6,401 nt of DNA from Lentzea sp. (GTDB lineage: Bacteria; Actinomycetota; Actinomycetes; Mycobacteriales; Pseudonocardiaceae), in assembly GCA_030146905.1 (NCBI GenBank), contig JASLAV010000314.1, positions 1-6,401 on the forward strand. The letters run 5' to 3'. Position numbers and translations under genes: made by a program. Shown piece by piece: positions 1 through 6,275 of the stretch. Below the pieces are notes generated by a model. It was given only the letters and a program-made list of their open reading frames with translations. It did no database searches and was not told the origin of the DNA. The stretch's first letter is position 1. Every line of letters begins with the position of its first letter.

Positions 1-19
1 CTGTGCCGGAGGAGGAACG

Positions 20-415
20 ATGCCACTCTCCGAGCACGAGCAGCGACTGCTCGACCAGATCGAGCGCGCGCTCTACGCCGAAGACCCGAAGTTCGCATCC
101 ACCGTACGAGGCGCCAAGTTGCGGCGGCCGTCCAAGCGGCGCCGCATACAGGGCATCGTGTTGTTCGTGGTCGGTGTGGCCGCGCTCATCATCGGCGTGA
201 CGCTGCCGCAGCTCGCGATCGCCAGCATCCCCGTGGTGAGCGTCTTCGGCTTCCTGCTCATGTTCTTCGGTGCGCTCATCACCCTGACGACGTTGCGTCG
301 CGGTGACCAGGTCGCCGAGGGCGCGCAGGAGGACGGCAAGCCAGTGCGCAGCCGCAGCTCGTTCTCCGAACGGATGGAAGAGCGCTTCCGCCGTCGTTTC
401 GACGAGGAGCAGTAA
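20..415 (+). CDS. DUF3040 family membrane protein
   Basis: A 131-residue protein of the actinobacterial DUF3040 family, whose biochemical role is unknown. The family signature is visible at both ends: the N-terminal LSEHEQRLLDQIERAL helix followed by an acidic-aromatic EDPKFAS segment (residues 3-27), and the charged C-terminal FSERMEERFRRRFDEE tail (115-130). Between them, two hydrophobic stretches at about 43-62 and 65-90 are probably two membrane helices, with a basic KLRRPSKRRR segment just before the first. The start is set by an AGGAGG ribosome site at 10-15, 4 nt before the ATG. It ends in TAA and is followed by a strong hairpin, so it is the last gene of its transcript. It runs convergently to the transglutaminase gene. 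No promoter can be seen because only 19 bases precede it. Family assignment is firm; function is not known. Confidence 0.93.
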   Translation: MPLSEHEQRLLDQIERALYAEDPKFASTVRGAKLRRPSKRRRIQGIVLFVVGVAALIIGVTLPQLAIASIPVVSVFGFLLMFFGALITLTTLRRGDQVAEGAQEDGKPVRSRSSFSERMEERFRRRFDEEQ

Positions 416-434
416 ACCTTCCACACCTGCGACA

Positions 435-474
435 ACGGGCCCGCCTCCCGGAGGGGAGCGGGCCCGTCGCTTTG
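435..474 (+). terminator. Intrinsic-type terminator after the DUF3040 gene
   Basis: A perfect 10-bp GC-rich stem (435-444 ACGGGCCCGC pairs with 458-467) continues, after one bulged C, with four more pairs (446-449 with 454-457) around a GGAG loop. A short TCGCTTT tail follows. It begins 20 nt after the stop codon. The weak T run is usual for actinobacterial terminators. Confidence 0.85.
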
Positions 475-488
475 CCTGGATCACGGCC

Positions 489-589
489 AGGCCCTGTCCT
501 GTGGGGCCGTTCGATGAGAGTCGCGGTCGAGCGTCCCTCCGGGGCCCTCGGCCGCGACTGTCGCGGCCGAGACCCGCAGGACAGGGCCT
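489..589. repeat. 101-bp imperfect dyad in the convergent gap
   Basis: The ends form a 13-bp perfect inverted repeat (489-501 AGGCCCTGTCCTG and 577-589). The repeat extends by one G-T and three G-C pairs to 505/573. Inside lie a 7-bp stem with one wobble (508-514 with 527-533) and the perfect 11-bp stem of the terminator hairpin (547-557 with 561-571), so either strand could fold as a multi-branched structure. The right arm includes the stop codon of the transglutaminase gene. No clear target-site duplication flanks it, so a miniature transposable element is possible but not supported. Confidence 0.6.
547..571 (-). terminator. Probable terminator of the moxR-DUF58-transglutaminase operon
   Basis: CTCGGCCGCGA (547-557) and its exact complement (561-571) make an 11-bp GC-rich stem with a 3-nt loop. 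On the - strand it begins 16 nt after the transglutaminase stop codon. It has no T run, like many actinobacterial stem-only terminators. Being symmetrical, it could also back up termination of the + strand transcript. Confidence 0.65.
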
Positions 590-3113
590 AGACCGGGACG
601 GGCTCGCGCTCCTGCGCCTGGGGCGCCGGGGCGGGCGCCTGCTTCAGGACCGACTTCGGTAGCAGCCGCGCCCGCAACGACAGCGGGGCGTTGTGGCGCA
701 GCGACTGCCGCACCGCCCCCAGCGCCCCCGGCAGCGCCGGGTCGGCGGCGGGGTTCGCGCTGTACCAGGACCGCTCGATCGCCCCGATCACCACGCGGAG
801 ACCGTTCCTGCCAGGCTCGTCCAGGTTGTGCTCGCGCGCCAGCCGGCGGGCGGCGGCCCTGATCGTCTCGGCCGCGGGCACGGGCGCGCCCCGGTCGATC
901 GACTCCGCCATGAGCTCGTTCCACGCCGCCGTCGACGCGTCCGCGCCGAGCCTCGCGACCTTGCGCAACCGGGTCCGGCGCTGCAGCACGCGGATCGTCG
1001 CGGGTGTGGCCGCGACCAGCAGCACCAACGTGACAGCCATGAGGACGTACGAGAGCCAGGCCACTGCCAGCAGCAGCACGACCGCCCACAGCACCGCCGA
1101 CACGGGTCCGCTCCAGCGCCGCACCGCCATCGAGTACTGCCGCCGCCGCGCCGCAGCAGGGGACTCCTCGCGCTGCCGTGCCTCCTCCACCAGGGACTCG
1201 TCGGGCTCCAGCTTGACCATGCGCAGCAGCTGGACGCCCAGTGCGAGCAGGAAGGCGACGAGCAACGCGAACGGGACCCAGTTCTTCGAGGTGTCCTCCG
1301 GCGTGCCCTGCGGCAGGCCGCTGTCACCCTCCTCGCCGTCGGGCGACGCCGACGGCTGGACGGACCCGGTCGCGGACGGTGCCACCGACTCGGTCGTCGT
1401 CTCCGCCGTGGGCTCCTCCTCCGCACCCGGCGCGGTCTCGCGCAGGTACGGCGGCACGACACCGCGGCCGTCGGAGATCGGCGTCGGGTCGAAGGTCATC
1501 CAGCCGTGGCCGGGGAAGAAGATCTCGACCCACGCGTGCGCGTCGTCGGTGCTGATCACCCGGTGGGCGTTGTCCGCGGCCGCGACACCGGCGGTGAAGC
1601 CGATCGCGACGCGTGACGGCAGGCCGACCACACGGGCCATGACGGCCATCGCCGAGGCGTACTGCTCGCAGTACCCGACCTTGCTCCTGGTCACGAACTC
1701 GGTCAGGGCGTCCTTGTTGACGTCGCCCTGGGTCTTGAGGTCGTACTTGAAGTCGCTGGTCGGGCTGTTGAAGAACGCCGTGAGCGCGGCGGCCTTGTCG
1801 AAGTCGTTGGTGGCGTTCTTCACGATGTCGTTCGCCAGGTCGACCACCGGCTGCTCGACGCCCTCGAACTTGTAGTACTCGCCGTCGACCAGGTTCTTCG
1901 GGCCGGACGCGAGGCGCAGCGACTGCTTGGTGGGCGTCGACAGCACCGCGTCGAGCTCGTACGGCTCCGGTTCGCGCTCCCGCTGCGAGAAGATGACGCC
2001 CTTCTTGGCGTCGAAGCGGTAGTCGTCCTCCGGCGTGTCGATGCGGCGCACCGAACCGTAGGTCGGCAGCCAGAAGCTCCTCCAGTCGCGCGGCTCGATG
2101 TTGATCCGCGTCGTCTTGCCCTCACCGCGGTCGCCCGGCTGCAGCGGCAGCTCGCCGCGCGCCGGTTGGCCGCCGGGGTCCGTGCCGCGTTCCCAGCCCT
2201 TGTTCGGCACGTACCTGGCGAGCGTGGTCGCCCGCATGTACGTCTGCTCCGGCAGGCCCTTCACGAAGAAGACCTCCGCGGTCCTGCCGCGGTTGAGCAT
2301 GCCGCGCAACGACGTCATCTCGCTCAGCCCGATGCCGCCCTTGCCGCCACCGCCGGAGCCACCGCCCGGCAGCCTGCCGACCGTGCCGACGAACGTGAAA
2401 CCGGCGCCGACGACCAGCGCGATCACCATCGCGATGGCCGCCACCGAGGTCGCGGAACCACCGGACCCGCTCGCCGACCCGGAGCCGAGCCTGCCGCGCC
2501 ACGCCTCGTGCCGGTGCTGGCCGTCGACCGCGAGCAGCATCGCGAACGCCGCGGCGCCCAGGATGAACGTCCAGAACGGCAGCATCTCGTCGGCCAGCGA
2601 CGCGGGCACCGCGAACACGCACAGCAGCACCAGGCCGGAGGCCGCCGGAGCCGCCGCGGCCACGGCCAGCGTGTCCACCAGCACCGCGACCAGGCCGATC
2701 GCCAGCACCACGAGCGCCTGGATCGCGGGCGACGCGTGCACCGGCGGCACGCCGGTCTGCACCTGCGACACCGAATCCGAGAGCACGTCGCCGAGCTCGC
2801 CCAGCGCGTCGGGACCTGGGATGAACAGGAAGATGCCCGACCGCGTGTGCAACGCCGTGAGCAGGCACAACAGCACGAAGACCTGGGCGATCGCCACCAG
2901 TGGCGGGGTCAGCCGGGTCGCGCGCAGGAACGCGCCGGTCACGGTGATCGCGACGATCACCACGCCGATGCGCACCAGCCACAGGTCGCCCTCGATCACA
3001 CCCGAGAGCGCGGTCGACGCGCACAGCACGGCCAGTGCCGCGATCCACGGCGTCGCCGACGTGAACCACTCCGGTTCCGTGCCCCTCGCGCGAGCGGCGG
3101 ATCGGGTTCCCAT
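588..3113 (-). CDS. TgpA-like membrane transglutaminase (DUF3488 / transglutaminase core / DUF4129)
   Basis: An 841-residue polytopic membrane protein with an extracellular transglutaminase-fold domain. About seven hydrophobic segments (roughly 22-40, 44-62, 71-88, 131-150, 152-172, 178-197, 222-245) form the DUF3488-type N-terminus. A Gly-rich stretch (247-262) leads into the outer domain. The catalytic triad is intact: Cys482 in GYCEQYASAMAVMARVVGLP, His526 in TDDAHAWVE and Asp542 in FDPTP. A Ser/Thr/Pro/Glu-rich linker (561-611) precedes a membrane helix (612-631). A further hydrophobic stretch (671-703) and a DUF4129-like cytoplasmic domain (about 725-785) follow, then a Pro/Ala tail. The ATG lies 1 nt after the DUF58 stop, with GGAGG at 3123-3127 inside the end of that gene, so translation is likely coupled. 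The family resembles TgpA of Pseudomonas; the substrate in actinomycetes is unknown. Protease, transglutaminase or cell-wall peptide activity are all possible. Confidence 0.93.
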   Translation of the reverse strand: MGTRSAARARGTEPEWFTSATPWIAALAVLCASTALSGVIEGDLWLVRIGVVIVAITVTGAFLRATRLTPPLVAIAQVFVLLCLLTALHTRSGIFLFIPGPDALGELGDVLSDSVSQVQTGVPPVHASPAIQALVVLAIGLVAVLVDTLAVAAAAPAASGLVLLCVFAVPASLADEMLPFWTFILGAAAFAMLLAVDGQHRHEAWRGRLGSGSASGSGGSATSVAAIAMVIALVVGAGFTFVGTVGRLPGGGSGGGGKGGIGLSEMTSLRGMLNRGRTAEVFFVKGLPEQTYMRATTLARYVPNKGWERGTDPGGQPARGELPLQPGDRGEGKTTRINIEPRDWRSFWLPTYGSVRRIDTPEDDYRFDAKKGVIFSQREREPEPYELDAVLSTPTKQSLRLASGPKNLVDGEYYKFEGVEQPVVDLANDIVKNATNDFDKAAALTAFFNSPTSDFKYDLKTQGDVNKDALTEFVTRSKVGYCEQYASAMAVMARVVGLPSRVAIGFTAGVAAADNAHRVISTDDAHAWVEIFFPGHGWMTFDPTPISDGRGVVPPYLRETAPGAEEEPTAETTTESVAPSATGSVQPSASPDGEEGDSGLPQGTPEDTSKNWVPFALLVAFLLALGVQLLRMVKLEPDESLVEEARQREESPAAARRRQYSMAVRRWSGPVSAVLWAVVLLLAVAWLSYVLMAVTLVLLVAATPATIRVLQRRTRLRKVARLGADASTAAWNELMAESIDRGAPVPAAETIRAAARRLAREHNLDEPGRNGLRVVIGAIERSWYSANPAADPALPGALGAVRQSLRHNAPLSLRARLLPKSVLKQAPAPAPQAQEREPVPV

Positions 3114-3114
3114 C

Positions 3115-4380
3115 TCAGCCCACCTCCGAGCGAACCGACGGTCCCCGGTTGCCTGCCGAGGCGCACAACTGCTGCCACACCTGCTGCATCGACGCCGACG
3201 GCTTCGCTATCGTCACGCCCCAGCCCGCGCCGGTCAGCAACCGCCGCGCGTCCTCGGGGTCGGGCGCCGCGGAGTCCGTGCCACCCGCCCAGGCGTTCAC
3301 GTCCAGCAGCACGGCCAGGCTGCGCGTCCCGCGCGGCCGGTACCGGATCAGCTCCTCCACCGACGCCGGCGACACGCCGCCGAGCACCGCGATGACCTCC
3401 TGGCCGGCGCCGGGGTCGATCCCGCCGCTCAGCTCGCGCCGGTGCGACGACTGCAGCGCCGCGAGCGCGTCCAGCACCACGTGGTCGCTGTGCCCGCCGT
3501 CGGACGCCCCGCCCGCGAGCACCCGCCCGTCCTCCGACACCAGGCGGATCTGGTGGCCGAAGTGGTGCAGGTGCAGGCAGATCGACGCCACGAACGAGAT
3601 CGCCCACTCGAGCGACGCCGTCGGCCCGCTGCCGCGGTGCGCGTGCACCCGGTGGTCGAGAAGCACCGTCGTGCCACCGCGCCACGGCCGTTCCTCGACG
3701 CGCACCATCAGCTCGTCGCGCCGGGCCGTGGACCGCCAGTGGACCTTGCGCAGGTCGTCGCCCTGGCGGTACGGGCGCACCACGGCGTCGTCCTCGCCCT
3801 GGCCGGCGCGCAGCCGCACCGAACCGTCGTCGCCCGCGCCCATGCCGGAACCACCGGGCAGACCGGCGAGCCGCACGACGCGTGGCACGACGACGAGGCG
3901 TGACCGCCCGGCGAGCTCGCGGTCGTACTCCGCCAGCCCGAACGGGTCGGTGATCCGCGCCATCAGCGGTCCGACCTGCTGGATCCCGCGCATCACCGGC
4001 TTGAGCGGGTAGCGCAGCGACGTGGGCGTGTTGCGCGGCAGCCGCTCCACCAGGAACCGCGGCCGTGCGCCCAGCGCGTACGGCACGGTGTCCTCCAGCA
4101 TCAGCCCGCCCGTGGGCAGCCGGCCGGTGCTGCGCAGGTCGAGCTTCACCTCGGCCGCGGCCCCGACCGGCACCCGGCTCGGCGCGAGGTAGCGGGCGGC
4201 GTGCAAGCCCACCCGCGCCCTCGTCGCGAGCCACGCGGCCAGCAGGGGCAGTGCGATCACGAACGCGGCCACCCGCAGGAGGTCGCGTTCGTTCAAGACC
4301 GCGGCGCACACTCCGGCGGCGAACCCCGCGGCCAGCAAGCATCTCCCGCGTGTGGTCAGACCGGACAGTGCGGTGCGCAT
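3115..4380 (-). CDS. DUF58 domain protein
   Basis: A 421-residue protein of the DUF58 family, which usually accompanies MoxR ATPases and is related to von Willebrand factor A-like proteins. Two N-terminal hydrophobic segments (about 13-29 and 34-52) probably form a membrane hairpin. A beta-rich region follows (about 60-170). The DUF58 signature is clear at 202-229: RPYRQGDDLRKVHWRSTARR, then ELMVRVEE. After it comes a VLLDHRVHAH strand (239-248), similar to a vWA domain start but without an intact DxSxS metal site. The ATG is 2 nt after the moxR stop codon, and the only Shine-Dalgarno-like sequence (AGGGA) is about 13 nt away, so translation probably depends on coupling to moxR. The role is inferred: a membrane-tethered partner of the ATPase acting with the downstream transglutaminase. 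Family assignment is secure; function is not. Confidence 0.92.
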   Translation of the reverse strand: MRTALSGLTTRGRCLLAAGFAAGVCAAVLNERDLLRVAAFVIALPLLAAWLATRARVGLHAARYLAPSRVPVGAAAEVKLDLRSTGRLPTGGLMLEDTVPYALGARPRFLVERLPRNTPTSLRYPLKPVMRGIQQVGPLMARITDPFGLAEYDRELAGRSRLVVVPRVVRLAGLPGGSGMGAGDDGSVRLRAGQGEDDAVVRPYRQGDDLRKVHWRSTARRDELMVRVEERPWRGGTTVLLDHRVHAHRGSGPTASLEWAISFVASICLHLHHFGHQIRLVSEDGRVLAGGASDGGHSDHVVLDALAALQSSHRRELSGGIDPGAGQEVIAVLGGVSPASVEELIRYRPRGTRSLAVLLDVNAWAGGTDSAAPDPEDARRLLTGAGWGVTIAKPSASMQQVWQQLCASAGNRGPSVRSEVG

Positions 4381-4382
4381 CG

Positions 4383-5438
<1,056 letters not shown>

Positions 5439-5442
5439 TAAA

Positions 5443-5447
5443 CCTCC
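5443..5447 (-). promoter_or_regulatory. Ribosome binding site that sets the moxR GTG start
   Basis: On the - strand, TGGAGGTTTA sits directly before GTG at 5438. GGAGG is only 4 nt from the start codon, a little close but the only good site upstream of the conserved part of the protein. This supports a 351-residue MoxR rather than the longer open frame. Confidence 0.75.
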
Positions 5448-5452
5448 AGCAG

Positions 5453-5469
5453 CCGTGTCCGGAACACGG
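5453..5469 (-). promoter_or_regulatory. Palindrome in the moxR leader
   Basis: CCGTGT-N5-ACACGG is a perfect 6-bp dyad with a 5-nt centre. It lies 5 nt upstream of the moxR Shine-Dalgarno sequence. It could be a DNA operator or an RNA hairpin next to the ribosome site; the sequence alone does not decide. Confidence 0.5.
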
Positions 5470-5498
5470 ACGTGTGAGCGTTTCACGCAGTGTGTCAA
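5470..5498 (-). promoter_or_regulatory. Weak candidate promoter for the moxR operon
   Basis: A perfect -35 consensus TTGACA (5498-5493 on the - strand) is followed after 17 nt by ACACGT (5475-5470), a poor -10. A small dyad, GCGT-TTC-ACGC (5478-5488), sits in the spacer. The -35 is attractive, but the -10 makes the call uncertain; a start site further upstream is equally possible. Confidence 0.3.
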
Positions 5499-5543
5499 AC
5501 CACGGCTAAGTGCCCTACACCTGCGGGCTACATCGGGTTCGCT

Positions 5544-5567
5544 CCACCAGTTTCCACCTTCCCCCAC
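5544..5567 (-). repeat. Three GTGG repeats at 10-bp spacing, - strand (MraZ-box-like)
   Basis: On the - strand GTGG occurs at 5567-5564, 5557-5554 and 5547-5544, each exactly 10 bp apart, reading GTGGG, GTGGA, GTGGA. The unit and period match the operator array at the mraZ promoter, but the orientation is towards moxR. Binding by MraZ is inference; no good promoter is visible over it. Confidence 0.45.
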
Positions 5568-5669
5568 CAAAGCGCCCCAACCCCGGGTTTTGGCCGAAAT
5601 TTCTAGTCCGTTCGAGTGGCAAATCCCCGTTCGCGCCTCACCCGCGAAGGTGGAGCCTGATCAGCTCCC

Positions 5670-5694
5670 CCACCGTCCCCCCACGTCGCCCCAC
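5670..5694 (-). repeat. Three GTGGGG repeats at 10-11-bp spacing, - strand
   Basis: On the - strand GTGG begins at 5694, 5684 and 5673; each copy reads GTGGGG, with steps of 10 and 11 bp. It resembles an imperfectly phased MraZ box cluster. The local C-rich composition makes a chance origin more likely than for the other two arrays. Confidence 0.35.
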
Positions 5695-5749
5695 GGCGTC
5701 TACCTGGGAAAACAGGTCACGACATGGTGCGTGAACCCCTGTTTCAGCG

Positions 5750-5777
5750 TTGACTGTGGTGAAAAGTGGGGTACTGT
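5750..5777 (+). promoter_or_regulatory. mraZ promoter
   Basis: TTGACT (5750-5755) and TACTGT (5772-5777) are separated by 16 nt and fit a housekeeping-type actinobacterial promoter (TANNNT -10). The start of transcription would be near 5784, giving a leader of about 60 nt. The GTGG operator repeats overlap the spacer, the -10 and the start region. Confidence 0.75.
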
Positions 5778-5791
5778 GGCGGCCGGTGGGG
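5756..5791 (+). promoter_or_regulatory. mraZ: MraZ operator: four GTGG boxes at exact 10-bp period
   Basis: GTGG occurs at 5756, 5766, 5776 and 5786, one helical turn apart. The units, shifted by one base, read TGGTG, TGGGG, TGGCG and TGGGG, each separated by 5 nt. MraZ of Escherichia coli is known to bind TGGGN repeats spaced by 5 nt upstream of its own gene, and GTGG-type MraZ boxes are known in other bacteria. The array covers the promoter from just after the -35, which suggests autorepression of mraZ and the downstream division genes. Confidence 0.8.
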
Positions 5792-5828
5792 CAGACGGGG
5801 GCCCCGCTGCCGGTCTGTCGCCCGGCAA

Positions 5829-5834
5829 GGGAGG
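5829..5834 (+). promoter_or_regulatory. Ribosome binding site that sets the mraZ start
   Basis: GGGAGG lies 9 nt before ATG at 5844 and only 3 nt before an in-frame ATG at 5838. The spacing and the conserved MFLG N-terminus of MraZ both favour 5844. Confidence 0.8.
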
Positions 5835-5843
5835 TGGATGCCG

Positions 5844-6275
5844 ATGTTCCTCGGCACTCACTACCCGCGCTTGGACGACAAAGGTCGGCTGACACTGCCT
5901 GCGAAGTTCCGGGACGAACTGGCGGGAGGTCTCATGGTCACCAAGGGCCAGGACCACTGCCTGTACGTGTTCCCCCGGGCTGAGTTCGAGCAGATGGCGA
6001 GGAAGGTCGCCGAGGCGCCGTTCACCAACGACGCCGTACGCGCCTACCAGCGGTATCTGTTCGCAGGTACGGACGAGCAGCGTCCGGACGGTCAGGGCCG
6101 AGTCCTGATCGCACCGGAACTGCGGCGGTACGCCGGGCTGACCAAGGAGTGCGTGGTCGTCGGCGCGTTCACCAGGATGGAGATCTGGGACGCGGCGGCC
6201 TGGCAGACCTATCTCGAAGAGCACGAGGACGGCTACGCCACGGCTCGCGAGGAGGTCATACCGGGCGTCTTCTGA
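5844..6275 (+). CDS. mraZ: Transcriptional regulator MraZ
   Basis: A 143-residue DNA-binding regulator and first gene of the division and cell-wall (dcw) cluster. It has two SpoVT/AbrB-like halves, each with the MraZ signature: [14 protein letters not shown] at 10-23 and [19 protein letters not shown] at 81-99. The length is that of actinobacterial MraZ proteins. MraZ forms ring-shaped oligomers that contact direct repeats through these loops, and it represses its own operon in E. coli. The start at 5844 gives the conserved MFLGTH N-terminus; in-frame starts at 5838 and 5766 are less likely. Four GTGG boxes over the promoter imply autoregulation. The TGA overlaps an ATG (TGATG, 6273-6277), which opens a frame running to the window end, and the dcw gene rsmH is expected downstream. 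Identification is secure. Confidence 0.97.
   Translation: MFLGTHYPRLDDKGRLTLPAKFRDELAGGLMVTKGQDHCLYVFPRAEFEQMARKVAEAPFTNDAVRAYQRYLFAGTDEQRPDGQGRVLIAPELRRYAGLTKECVVVGAFTRMEIWDAAAWQTYLEEHEDGYATAREEVIPGVF

Larger units (their letters stand above)
5439..5843. other. Divergent regulatory region between moxR and mraZ
   Basis: These 405 bases separate the two divergent operons. I see no convincing gene in them; the open frames present lack family features and ribosome sites. The left part holds the moxR ribosome site, a leader hairpin and a weak promoter candidate. The middle has an AT-richer spot (5596-5606, with the palindrome GAAATTTC) and two sets of - strand GTGG repeats. Dyads lie at 5652-5668, 5702-5717 and 5717-5734. 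The right part is the mraZ promoter, its operator array and the ribosome site. Confidence 0.85.

Noticed and set aside
489..589. Miniature inverted-repeat transposable element
   Set aside because: No target-site duplication is visible at either end and copy number cannot be known from this window. I kept it as a dyad of unknown nature rather than a mobile element.
2098..3903. A 601-residue open frame on the + strand, opposite the transglutaminase and DUF58 genes
   Set aside because: It is antisense to two genes with clear domains and catalytic residues. Its translation is low-complexity and Arg/Ser/Ala/His-rich, as expected for a shadow frame in GC-rich DNA.
5551..5559. DnaA-box-like TTTCCACCT
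   Set aside because: It departs from the actinobacterial DnaA box (TTGTCCACA type) at key positions, is single, and lies inside the GTGG array, which explains it better.
5439..5570. An N-terminal extension of MoxR up to the ATG at 5570
   Set aside because: The extra 44 residues are not MoxR-like, and the stretch contains the leader hairpin, the ribosome site and the promoter candidate. The GTG at 5438 has a ribosome site and gives the usual length.
5652..5668. Near-palindrome GGAG-C-CTGATCAG-CTCC
   Set aside because: It is asymmetrical by one base and matches no operator I recognise. I mention it only as part of the intergenic description.
5766..5843. An N-terminal extension of MraZ from the GTG at 5766
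   Set aside because: That GTG is one of the operator boxes and lies upstream of the likely transcription start. MraZ begins with the conserved MFLG at 5844.
5455..5892. A 145-residue + strand frame across the divergent region into mraZ
   Set aside because: It runs through the mraZ promoter, operator and ribosome site in another frame, has no ribosome site of its own and no family features.
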